Under the pieces are notes generated by a model. That model did no database searches and was not told the DNA's origin. It saw only the letters and a list, made by a program, of their open reading frames with translations. A DNA stretch of 9,508 bases from assembly GCA_021814735.1 (NCBI GenBank), contig JAKAHX010000032.1, positions 1-9,508 of the forward strand, given 5' to 3'. This DNA comes from Chloroflexota bacterium. GTDB taxonomy: Bacteria; Chloroflexota; Limnocylindria; Limnocylindrales; CSP1-4. This document shows, piece after piece, positions 1 to 5,702 of the stretch. Both the position numbers and the translations under genes were made by a program. Each line of letters starts with the position of its first letter. Positions within the stretch are counted from its first letter, which is position 1.

Positions 1-1778
1 TACCCCACCTCGCGGACGGCCGACCGCGCCCGGTACGTGACCACGTTGCAGACCATCCCCGTGTGCTCGGGTCCGTACCGCTCGTAGACGTAGCGGATCA
101 CCTCCTCGCGCCGCGACGACGCGAAGTCGATGTCCACGTCCGGGTAGCTCGTCCGCCCCTCGTTGATGAAGCGCTCGAACAGGAGGTTGTGCCGGATCGG
201 GTCGACCCGCGTGATCCCGAGCACGTAGGCCACGATCGAATCGCCCGCGCTCCCCCTCCCCTGCGCCGGGATGCCTCGGCTCCGAGCGAACTGCATCAGG
301 TCCCAGCAGATCAGGAAGAACTCGGCCAGGCCCGTTCGCTCGATCACGTCGAGCTCGTGCGCGAGCTGCGATAGCACGCGCGGGGTGAGCGGGTGGTATC
401 GCCGTCGCGCGCCCTCGTGGCAGAGCGTCTCGAGCCGGCTGATCGGCGTCTCCCCCTTCGGGACCTCGAAGCCCGGGAACCGGTACCGCTCGAACCCGAG
501 GTCGATCCGACAGGACCGGGCCAGCTCGGCAGCGTTGGCCATTCCCTCTACCCACGCCCGGCGGACGGCTGGGTCGGCGGCGACATCTCCCGGCGGCAGC
601 CCGAGCAGGTCCTCGGCCGACTTCAGGTGGTACTCGCCGTTGGGGCGCCGGAGGTGCTCACTCCGGTCGAGCGTCAGGCCGTGGCGGATGGCGACCATCA
701 CGTCCTGCAGCTCGCGATCCTCGGAGAGCGCATAGTGCACGTCGTTTGTGACCACGACCGGGAGCCCGAGTTCGTCCGCCAGCCGCACCGTCTCGGCCAC
801 GAGCCGGTCGTCGTCGGGGAGCAGGTGGTGCTGGAGCTCGAGCACGAACCCGCCGATGGGCCCGCCCCGGGCGTGGTGTCCACGCGGTCGGCCACCTGGC
901 GCGAACGGGGACCTGCCGGCCAATCGCCCATCATCGGCAAAGGGCATCTCGCCGGTCGGCACGCCGCCGGCAGATCCCCTGCCGCTGGCAGATCGCCCGC
1001 CAACAGATCGCCCCTCGCCGGTCGGCCCGCCGCCGGCAGATCGCCCGCCACCGGCGAACAGCGCCCCTCCGAATATCCGCGCATACCGCGCGGCCGCCAG
1101 GGCGGCGCCCTCCCGATCCCCGGCCAGCAGACGCCGCGCGATCTCGCCGTGCCGACACCCGGAGAGCGCCACGAGCCCCTCCGTGTGCTGTTCCAGCAGC
1201 TCGTGGGTGAACCTCGGCACGCCCTTGGTGCCCGCCAGGTTGGCCGTGCTGACCAGCCGCGAGAGGCTCCGGTACCCGGACTGATCACGGGCGAGCAGGA
1301 CGAGGTGCGGCCCGCGTTGACCGTCGCCGATTCCCCGGAGATCCTCGCGCACGGGAGCCCGGTGACCCGGCAGCCGGAGACGCTCCGCCCGCGGACGGCT
1401 GGGCCGGCCCGCCTCGGGCCGACCGACCGACCCGGGGCGCCCCGGCAGCTCGATCTGGTCGGCCGACGCGATCCACTCCGGCGATGTCGTCCCCGTCCGG
1501 CCGCGACCCCGGGCTGGGCGACGGGCAGGCACCACGATTCCCTCGGGGTCGGGAACCGCCGCGTCGAGCAGCTCGATCTCCACGCCCACGACGGGATGGA
1601 TCCCCGCCGCACGGGCGGCGGTGACGAACCGGACGGCACCGTACAGGCCCTGGTGATCCGTGATCGCGAGCGCCTCCAGCCCGAGCTCGACCGCCCGTTC
1701 GACCAGGTCGTCGGCGGAGGAGGCCCCGTCGAGAAACGAGAACTCGCTGTGGCAGTGGAGCTCGGCGTAACGCGGCAT
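1..1778 (-). CDS. dnaE2: Error-prone DNA polymerase III alpha subunit DnaE2 (N-terminal 592 codons; runs off left edge)
   Basis: DnaE2 is the C-family polymerase that performs SOS translesion synthesis with ImuA and ImuB. The visible protein starts MPRYAELHCHSEFSFLDGAS, the PHP-domain opening with the H8-x-H10 pair. It continues with ITDHQGLYGAV (39-49), ALSGCRHGEI (204-213) and NDVHY (345-349). The polymerase core follows, with a GRGSAGDS stretch and YPDVDIDF at about 545-552, where D547 and D549 match the catalytic Asp pair of DnaE proteins. The frame is open to the window edge, so the rest of the palm, the fingers and the C-terminal domains lie outside. The ATG at 1778 is chosen because GGAG stands 7 bases upstream and the PHP motif begins at once. 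Two in-frame low-complexity stretches, residues about 80-157 and 238-310, look like insertions in the PHP domain. The gene has its own promoter with a LexA-type box. The DnaE family is certain; DnaE2 rather than DnaE1 rests on the sequence style, SOS box and imuB nearby. Confidence 0.93.
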   Translation of the reverse strand, partial: MPRYAELHCHSEFSFLDGASSADDLVERAVELGLEALAITDHQGLYGAVRFVTAARAAGIHPVVGVEIELLDAAVPDPEGIVVPARRPARGRGRTGTTSPEWIASADQIELPGRPGSVGRPEAGRPSRPRAERLRLPGHRAPVREDLRGIGDGQRGPHLVLLARDQSGYRSLSRLVSTANLAGTKGVPRFTHELLEQHTEGLVALSGCRHGEIARRLLAGDREGAALAAARYARIFGGALFAGGGRSAGGGPTGEGRSVGGRSASGRGSAGGVPTGEMPFADDGRLAGRSPFAPGGRPRGHHARGGPIGGFVLELQHHLLPDDDRLVAETVRLADELGLPVVVTNDVHYALSEDRELQDVMVAIRHGLTLDRSEHLRRPNGEYHLKSAEDLLGLPPGDVAADPAVRRAWVEGMANAAELARSCRIDLGFERYRFPGFEVPKGETPISRLETLCHEGARRRYHPLTPRVLSQLAHELDVIERTGLAEFFLICWDLMQFARSRGIPAQGRGSAGDSIVAYVLGITRVDPIRHNLLFERFINEGRTSYPDVDIDFASSRREEVIRYVYERYGPEHTGMVCNVVTYRARSAVREVG

Positions 1779-1798
1779 CCCATCTCTCCGGACGCCAA

Positions 1799-1827
1799 AG
1801 TATAGAACAGACGTTCTATACCGTCGA
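1799..1827 (-). promoter_or_regulatory. SOS promoter of dnaE2: LexA box inside a sigma70-like promoter
   Basis: On the minus strand a weak -35 (TCGACG, 1822-1827) and a good -10 (TATACT, 1799-1804) are 17 bases apart. The palindrome TATAGAACAGACGTTCTATA (1801-1820) has perfect 8-base arms around four bases, fills the spacer and overlaps the -10. It matches the GAAC-N4-GTTC LexA operator of Gram-positive bacteria and Chloroflexi (established for those groups). A bound repressor would block RNA polymerase directly. The predicted transcription start is near 1792, leaving a leader of about 14 bases with the GGAG ribosome site before the ATG at 1778. The palindrome is seen directly; LexA binding is inferred. 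Confidence 0.88.
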
Positions 1828-1945
1828 GCTGCCGCCGGTGCCGAAGGTGCCGACCGGAATGCGGCCTTCGCGCCACGACCGGCCTGCGGCAGTCACGCCA
1901 CGGGCTGGTCCGCGGGCGTCGCGCTCGGTGCCCCTCTGCCAGGAA

Positions 1946-1969
1946 CCCGCCCGCGATCACCACGGCGGG
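1946..1969 (-). terminator. Possible weak terminator hairpin after the small membrane protein gene
   Basis: CCCGCC (1946-1951) and GGCGGG (1964-1969) can form a 6-bp GC stem with a 12-base loop, 15 bases beyond the stop of the small gene at 1985. Only two T residues follow on the minus strand, so this is not a classical intrinsic terminator. It lies between that gene and the dnaE2 promoter, where a boundary would be expected. Confidence 0.22.
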
Positions 1970-1984
1970 CGCGGAGCCCCCGGA

Positions 1985-2245
1985 TCAGGGCGCGCTGCGC
2001 AGCGCGGAGAGCAGGAGCAGCAGCAGGACTGCCGCCACCACCGCGTAGATCACCAGGCGGGTCACCGAGAGCGTCCGCGGCACCGACCCGGCCTTGCGGC
2101 GAGCCCTCGTCCGGGTCGCTCGCGCCCGTGGCGCGCCGTACTCGGTGAAGCCGCGCAGCGTGTTGGGCACCGCCTCGTCACGGAGGGTGTTCGGACGGAC
2201 ATCGGTGCGGGGGAACGAGCCCCCGACCATGCGACCGGATTGCAT
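1985..2245 (-). CDS. Small C-terminally anchored single-span membrane protein, function unknown
   Basis: I do not recognise this 86-residue protein. The first 55 or so residues are polar and Arg-rich (RARATRTRARRKAG), followed by one hydrophobic segment, LVIYAVVAAVLLLLLL, and a short tail SALRSAP. This suggests an N-in, single-span, tail-anchored-like topology, with the basic stretch on the cytoplasmic side. The frame stays open further upstream, but the ATG at 2245 is preferred because GGGAGG stands 7 bases before it. An ATG at 2230 lacks such a site. It lies about 280 bases behind the ABC permease on the same strand and about 200 bases ahead of dnaE2. It might be cotranscribed with the exporter or have its own promoter. 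No link to either neighbour can be shown. Confidence 0.6.
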   Translation of the reverse strand: MQSGRMVGGSFPRTDVRPNTLRDEAVPNTLRGFTEYGAPRARATRTRARRKAGSVPRTLSVTRLVIYAVVAAVLLLLLLSALRSAP

Positions 2246-2371
2246 CCGATGGCCTCCCGGCCGTGACCCGCCCCCGGCATCCGTGCCGGAGCGGCGTCGT
2301 ACGACCATCGCCAGCGTGCCCCAACCCACGCGTCCTGGCAATGGGCGTGCGGCACGTCGCGCGAGGGAAGA

Positions 2372-2395
2372 CCGGCCACGCGCGAGCGGCCGGGG
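2372..2395. repeat. Palindromic 24-base repeat, copy 1
   Basis: This copy is identical to 2437-2460. Its ends, CCGGCC and GGCCGG, pair as a 6-bp stem. The inner bases can add a 2-bp stem closed by a GCGA (GNRA-type) tetraloop. It lies downstream of the ABC permease stop on the minus strand. Its role is unknown; transcript-end protection or a small REP-like element is possible. Confidence 0.6.
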
Positions 2396-2436
2396 AATGC
2401 CTCGGGTGACCGCCCAGAGACCGGGAGGCAATCCGG

Positions 2437-2460
2437 CCGGCCACGCGCGAGCGGCCGGGG
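2437..2460. repeat. Palindromic 24-base repeat, copy 2
   Basis: This is the exact second copy of 2372-2395, with start-to-start spacing of 65 bases. It starts inside CCGGCCGGCC, so the stem could slide by four bases. A third related hairpin follows at 2488-2509. Confidence 0.6.
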
Positions 2461-2487
2461 CCGGGGCCAAGGTGAGCGTCGGTCCGA

Positions 2488-2509
2488 CCGGCCGCGATCC
2501 AGCGGCCGG
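2488..2509 (-). terminator. GC hairpin just beyond the ABC permease stop
   Basis: CCGGCCGC (2488-2495) and GCGGCCGG (2502-2509) form a perfect 8-bp stem with a 6-base loop, ending 20 bases from the permease stop. No T-run follows, so it may stabilise the transcript end or terminate with Rho rather than act as a classical intrinsic terminator. Confidence 0.35.
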
Positions 2510-2528
2510 GTCAGCAGCGGTCGCTCGG

Positions 2529-3395
2529 TCAGTCGAGGATCAGGCGGGCGCGCTGGAACCGCGCCATCGCCGCTGCCAGCAGGAGCAGGTCGACCACCAG
2601 CAGCAGCACGGCCGCCCCGAGCGCGATGGTCCCCCAGTCGAGTGCGTTCAGCGTGGCCACCACCTGGCGCCGCGTGTCGATCGGCAGCGCCTGCAGCAGC
2701 AGCACCGGGACGAGCACGACCGCGAAGATCGCCAGGTTCATGTTCTGTGCCGCCTGGCGGACCGTCGGCGCCCGCAGCGCCACGAGCGCACCGCCGCATG
2801 CGACGAGCCCGGCGCCGAGCAGCCCGAACCCGCCGAGCAGCAGCACCGCCTCCGGCCGGTAGAGCAGGATGCCGCGACCCGCATTGGCGAGGTTCACCGT
2901 GACGAGCCCGACGAGCGCGCTGACGACCATGAAGCCCCAGCCGTAGGCGATGGCGGCCACGACCTTGCCAAGCAGGATCGCGCGGTCGGAGAGCCGGCTC
3001 GCGAGGAGCGTCTCCAGGGTGTGCCGCTCGCGCTCGCCCGCGATCCCGTCGGCCACCATGCCGCTCGCGAGGAGCAGCGGGACCCACGCGAACGGCAGCA
3101 CGGCGGCCGGCTGCCGGACCAGGTCCGGGCCGATCTGGAGCGGCAGGAAGACGCCGAAGACCAGGAAGGAGAAGATCAGCCCCCGCAGCGATCGGCGCAG
3201 CGTGCCGGACTGCAGGAACATCTCGCGGAGATCCTTCCACGTGATCGTCAGCACGTCCTCCACCAGGCCGCGGAGTCCACCGTCCGACGCGCCCGGGTCG
3301 CGCCGGGGGTCGTCGGGACCACGCCGCGGGTCGTCCGGACCCCGGTCGCGCAGGTCCGGCTCCCGCGCGCTCCGATCGCGAACAGCCGCGCTCAT
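2529..3395 (-). CDS. ABC-2 type transporter permease (NatB-like export subunit)
   Basis: This 288-residue integral membrane protein is the likely partner of the ATPase encoded just upstream. After a charged N-terminal tail come about six hydrophobic segments, near 72-88, 99-113, 146-168, 183-207, 220-236 and 256-277. The cytoplasmic loop GIAGERERHTLETLLAS (117-133) is typical of ABC-2/NatB-type permeases, where similar GERE-x-x-TLE sequences face the ATPase. Its ATG overlaps the ATPase stop as ATGA, so translation is probably coupled and the two form one exporter. The substrate cannot be read from sequence; sodium, drugs or lipids are all known for this class. The N-terminal tail contains a seven-residue tandem repeat (RGPDDPR twice), encoded by a 21-base duplication at 3301-3342. 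Confidence 0.9.
   Translation of the reverse strand: MSAAVRDRSAREPDLRDRGPDDPRRGPDDPRRDPGASDGGLRGLVEDVLTITWKDLREMFLQSGTLRRSLRGLIFSFLVFGVFLPLQIGPDLVRQPAAVLPFAWVPLLLASGMVADGIAGERERHTLETLLASRLSDRAILLGKVVAAIAYGWGFMVVSALVGLVTVNLANAGRGILLYRPEAVLLLGGFGLLGAGLVACGGALVALRAPTVRQAAQNMNLAIFAVVLVPVLLLQALPIDTRRQVVATLNALDWGTIALGAAVLLLVVDLLLLAAAMARFQRARLILD
3301..3342. repeat. 21-base tandem duplication in the permease N-terminal tail
   Basis: Two adjacent 21-base units (3301-3321 and 3322-3342) match at 18 positions. They keep the reading frame and give the repeated RGPDDPR tail before the first membrane span. This looks like slippage in a low-complexity, non-membrane segment. Confidence 0.6.
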
Positions 3396-4324
3396 GGCTC
3401 GGCCCCCATGAGCGCCATGAACGCCTCCTCGAGGTCCGCCCCGCCCTTGCGTACCTCGTCGATGGCCACGCCCTCCCGCACGAGCAGCGCGACGAGGGGC
3501 GCCGTGTCCTGGCCGTCGCGCACGCGGAGCTCCAGCCGGCCGTCGGCCAGTGTGGCCGACTCGACGGGAGGCTGCGCCTCCACCAGGCTGACGATCCGGG
3601 CGTCGATCCCGCGCCCGGTGACCTCCATCCGATCGCGTCGCGCCCGCGCTCGAAGGTCGTCGGGTCGTCCCACCGCGAGCAGGCGACCCGAGCGGATCAC
3701 GCCGACCTGGTCGCAGAGCTTCTCCGCCTCCGCCAGGTTGTGCGTGGTCAGGAAGACGGTGACGCCCTCGCGCCGCGCGAGGGCGGTCAGGTCGTCTCGC
3801 AGGGCTGCCGCGGCGACTGGGTCCAGGCCGGCCGTCGGCTCGTCGAGGAAGACCAGCTCGGGATGATGCAGGAGCGTGCGCGCGACCGCGAGTTTCTGCT
3901 TCATGCCGCGGCTCCAGGCGCCGACGATCTCGTGCCGCCGATCCCACAGGCCCAGCCCGGTGAGCAGCTCGCGAACACGGGCTCGCCGCTCGCCAGAGGG
4001 GAGATGCCAGACCCGGGCGTAGAACTCCAGGTTGTCCTGGGCGCTCATGCGCTCGTACAGCCCGGCGTGCTCGAGCAGGGCACCGCAGCGCTCACGAACC
4101 GCGGCCGCCTCGGATCGGACATCCAGCCCGAGCACCGTTGCGTCGCCGCGGGTCGGCTCGAGGAGGCCAAGGAGGAGCCGGATGGTGGTCGTCTTGCCGG
4201 ACCCGTTGGGGCCGAGGAACCCGAAGATGGCCCCGGCAGGGACCTCGAGCGAGAGACCATCCACCGCGTGCAGCGAGCCGAAGTCACGGGTCAGGTCGGC
4301 GGTCCGGATCGCGCACTCAGTCAA
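3392..4324 (-). CDS. ABC transporter ATP-binding protein (NatA/CcmA-like)
   Basis: This 310-residue ATPase subunit powers the ABC-2 permease. In order it shows Walker A GPNGSGKT (38-45), a signature loop AWSRGMKQKLAVA (136-148, in place of the usual LSGGMKQR), Walker B LVFLDEP (157-163), a D-loop AGLD (165-168) and the switch His at 195 in TTHNLAEA. A C-terminal extension of about 80 residues (230-310) is usual in exporters of the NatA/CcmA/DrrA class. No ATG lies at the domain start. TTG at 4324 is chosen because it precedes TECAIRTADLTRDFG, and GGAGG stands 10 bases upstream. The longer open frame upstream is Arg/Pro-rich and overlaps the divergent plus-strand genes. The stop overlaps the permease start. 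The gene is divergent from the small peptide/lipoprotein pair. Confidence 0.92.
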   Translation of the reverse strand: MTECAIRTADLTRDFGSLHAVDGLSLEVPAGAIFGFLGPNGSGKTTTIRLLLGLLEPTRGDATVLGLDVRSEAAAVRERCGALLEHAGLYERMSAQDNLEFYARVWHLPSGERRARVRELLTGLGLWDRRHEIVGAWSRGMKQKLAVARTLLHHPELVFLDEPTAGLDPVAAAALRDDLTALARREGVTVFLTTHNLAEAEKLCDQVGVIRSGRLLAVGRPDDLRARARRDRMEVTGRGIDARIVSLVEAQPPVESATLADGRLELRVRDGQDTAPLVALLVREGVAIDEVRKGGADLEEAFMALMGAEP

Positions 4325-4453
4325 CCGGTCGGTGCCTCCACGGGTTCCCTGGGCTGCGGGTGCGGTGTCCCGGGGTCGCGAGCGCGATTGTAGGCGCGAC
4401 GCTCCGTGTGGGCGCGACGCCTCGCCCTGCCCTCCGAGAGGTATCCTCCGGCC
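4325..4453. promoter_or_regulatory. Divergent promoter region between ABC exporter and membrane peptide/lipoprotein pair
   Basis: Two weak promoter signals point away from each other. On the minus strand TACAAT (4387-4392) resembles a -10 and would start the ABC transcript near 4380. On the plus strand TATCCT (4442-4447) lies so that +1 would fall on the A of the ATG at 4454, giving a leaderless message. Neither has a good -35. The 10-base word GGCGCGACGC occurs at 4393-4402 and again at 4411-4420, 18 bases apart, and could be an operator pair. All of this is inference from motif position. Confidence 0.3.
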
Positions 4454-4561
4454 ATGCGACCGACCACCCGTGACTTCGTCGGCATCGGCATCTTCGTCCT
4501 GATCCTCGTCGTGCTGCTGGTCGTCTTCGTGGCGGCCGCCTTGCCACCGGGACACCCCTGA
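4454..4561 (+). CDS. 35-residue single-span membrane peptide, unknown function
   Basis: This short gene starts at the ATG at 4454 and encodes a six-residue polar start, MRPTTR, then a long hydrophobic stretch, GIGIFVLILVVLLVVFVAAA, and a short PPGHP end. The TGA shares its A with the ATG of the lipoprotein (TGATG), the classic arrangement for coupled translation, which is the main reason to believe it is real. A purine-rich GAGAGG lies about 14 bases upstream, too far for a good ribosome site, and a -10-like TATCCT suggests a leaderless transcript. It could be a small partner or membrane anchor for the lipoprotein, but nothing in the sequence shows what it does. Confidence 0.55.
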   Translation: MRPTTRDFVGIGIFVLILVVLLVVFVAAALPPGHP

Positions 4562-5082
4562 TGCGCGCGCGCCTCGCCGCGTGCGCGGCGCTCGCCCTGG
4601 TCCTCGGGGCGTGCACCGCCGGCGGCGCGGCGACCCCTCCTGGCAGTCCCCCGGCGAGCGGCGCGGCGACCCCGCAGGCTTCGGCGGCCGTGCCACCGCC
4701 GGCTTCGCCCGTTGCGTCGGCACCGGCCTCGCCAGCGCCGACGGCCGTCACGTCATGGGGCCCGATCCTGGATCGCGTCCCGGCGTCCTTCCCCCGCTAC
4801 CCCGGCGCGGCGGACGCGAACGGGGCGACCAGCGACACCGTGACGCAGTCGATCTCCACGAGCGCGTCGGTGTCCACGGTCAGTGGCTGGTACACGGGCG
4901 CGCTGGCGTCGCTGGGCTACAAGCAGACGAGCATCAGCAACCCGGCGGAGGACGGTTCGGTGGTGGCCGAGTTCGACGGTGGCAGCCTCGCGGCGGGCTG
5001 TCGCGCGCAGCTCACATATCGGCCCATGGGCGCGCTGACCTTCGTCTTCGTGCTGGTGGGGGCAGCCTGCCCCTCCGACTGA
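4561..5082 (+). CDS. Secreted lipoprotein of unknown function
   Basis: This 173-residue protein has a lipoprotein signal peptide: Arg at positions 2 and 4, a hydrophobic core LAACAALALVLGA, and a lipobox LGAC with Cys18 as the lipidation site. Next comes a Pro/Ala/Ser-rich linker (about 20-62), a common spacer that lifts a domain off the membrane, then a folded region of about 110 residues ending in CPSD. Two cysteines, C147 and C170, could form a disulfide outside the cell. I do not recognise the domain; GWYTGALASLGYKQT (109-123) is its most distinctive stretch. Its start overlaps the stop of the 35-residue membrane peptide, and it has no clear ribosome site of its own, so it is probably translated by coupling. 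The ABC exporter is divergently transcribed, but a functional link is only a possibility. Confidence 0.82.
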   Translation: MRARLAACAALALVLGACTAGGAATPPGSPPASGAATPQASAAVPPPASPVASAPASPAPTAVTSWGPILDRVPASFPRYPGAADANGATSDTVTQSISTSASVSTVSGWYTGALASLGYKQTSISNPAEDGSVVAEFDGGSLAAGCRAQLTYRPMGALTFVFVLVGAACPSD

Positions 5083-5101
5083 CCGACGCCAGACGGCGGG
5101 A

Positions 5102-5123
5102 TGTGGCCGGTCCCCGGGCCACA
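5102..5123 (+). terminator. Possible terminator hairpin after the lipoprotein gene
   Basis: TGTGGCC (5102-5108) pairs with GGCCACA (5117-5123), a 7-bp stem with an 8-base loop, starting 20 bases after the lipoprotein stop. The following bases (CTCGGTCGTGG) do not form a U tract, so termination would be inefficient or factor-dependent. Confidence 0.35.
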
Positions 5124-5189
5124 CTCGGTCGTGGGGCGAGGCCCGGCCGCGGGACGCCACCGGGCCAGGTCGCTGATCGGCGGGCCGGG

Positions 5190-5290
5190 CCCGGTCGGGA
5201 CGGCCCGGCGACTTCGCCGTTGTCCGCGAGCCAGGTCATCCCAGTCGGGACCGCGCGGCGATTTCGTCGTTGTTCGCGCGCCGGACGTCA
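5190..5290. repeat. Imperfect 50-base tandem repeat (two copies)
   Basis: Copy one begins at 5190 and copy two at 5240. Over the first 42 bases I count 35 matches and 7 mismatches. Each copy carries a small hairpin: CGGCG-ACTT-CGCCG in the first and CGGCG-ATTT-CGTCG in the second. One C-to-T change in the stem leaves a G-U pair and another falls in the loop. The 50-base period is not a multiple of three, so this is not a protein repeat. Confidence 0.6.
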
Positions 5291-5395
5291 CACGGGCGGC
5301 GGCCGCTTCGTCATCTGGGTACCACCATCTCCCCACTGGTGCGGCCGTGGTCGGTCCGGGTTCTCCTCCTCCCCGGCTCCCAAGCGGCGCTCGAT

Positions 5396-5425
5396 CTCGA
5401 CCCCGGTCCGACGGCCGGGGTCGAG
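5396..5425. terminator. Perfect 11-bp hairpin between convergent genes
   Basis: CTCGACCCCGG (5396-5406) and CCGGGGTCGAG (5415-5425) pair perfectly around an 8-base loop. It lies 28 bases beyond the stop of the DUF6504 gene and could act as a two-way transcript end between the converging operons. Neither flank has a T-run, so this is a structural call rather than a proven terminator. Confidence 0.45.
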
Positions 5426-5453
5426 TCGTCTCTCGGTCGGTCGTTCATCTCCG

Positions 5454-5702
5454 TCAGTCGTACAGGCGCTCCAGGTGCCAGCTGCCGTCGACGCCGTCCC
5501 GGTAGACGAGCGCGAGCAGCCGACGGCCGACCACCTTGTAGTAGTCGCGGCGGATCGGCCTCCGCCACCACGCCTCCTCCACCCGCCAGCGGTTGCAGAT
5601 CTCGACCGGCTCCCGCCGGCCGTTCCAGGTGAACGCGGTCATCTGCCCCCGTTCGTCGAGCTCAACGTCGATCGACGGATGCTCCTCGAATCGGCGTGTC
5701 AT
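5454..5702 (-). CDS. DUF6504-type small protein, third gene of the SOS imuA-imuB operon
   Basis: This 82-residue protein has a compact, aromatic- and Arg-rich sequence: ERGQMTAFTWNGRREPVEIC (17-36), NRWRVEEAWWRRPIRRDYYK (37-56) and DGSWHLERLYD at the end. From memory it matches the DUF6504 family, small proteins of unknown function often encoded beside DNA polymerase Y-family genes in Actinomycetota and relatives; a profile search would settle it. Its ATG overlaps the imuB stop as ATGA, so translation is coupled and the two products are likely made together after DNA damage. The Arg/Trp/Tyr content would suit binding to nucleic acid or to a polymerase subunit, but that is a guess. No membrane segment or signal peptide is present. 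The stop at 5454 is followed by a long hairpin. Confidence 0.85.
   Translation of the reverse strand: MTRRFEEHPSIDVELDERGQMTAFTWNGRREPVEICNRWRVEEAWWRRPIRRDYYKVVGRRLLALVYRDGVDGSWHLERLYD

Larger units (their letters stand above)
2246..2528. other. Repeat-rich gap between ABC permease and small membrane protein gene
   Basis: No convincing gene is seen in these 283 bases. They hold two identical 24-base palindromic repeats (2372-2395 and 2437-2460), a related hairpin (2488-2509), the 10-base palindrome GTCGTACGAC (2296-2305), and a 6-bp hairpin with a TCCG loop (2274-2289) just upstream of the ribosome site of the small gene. Open frames here are Arg/Pro-rich read-throughs without recognisable domains. 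Confidence 0.55.
5083..5453. other. 371-base convergent gap without a gene: hairpins and a 50-base tandem repeat
   Basis: The gap lies between the lipoprotein (plus) and the DUF6504 gene (minus), which converge. It holds a hairpin after the lipoprotein (5102-5123), a two-copy imperfect 50-base repeat (5190-5290) and a perfect 11-bp hairpin before the DUF6504 gene end (5396-5425). Frames that cross it have no recognisable domain, hydrophobic segment or ribosome site. Confidence 0.55.

Noticed and set aside
948..1045. GATCTG-centred repeats considered as a CRISPR array
   Set aside because: The units are short, uneven and degenerate, with no unique spacers of constant length. They lie in frame inside dnaE2.
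393..1805. Long plus-strand frame of 470 codons opposite dnaE2
   Set aside because: It lies antisense to clear DnaE2 motifs, has no domain of its own, and its start has no ribosome site. Very high GC opens such frames on the opposite strand.
2094..3866. 590-codon plus-strand frame across the ABC exporter genes
   Set aside because: It is antisense to an ATPase with all ABC motifs and a six-span permease; its composition is low-complexity Arg/Gln/Glu.
4317..4751. Minus-strand frame extending the ABC ATPase upstream
   Set aside because: The extra sequence is Arg/Ala-rich, overlaps the divergent peptide and lipoprotein genes, and the ATPase domain begins right after the TTG at 4324.
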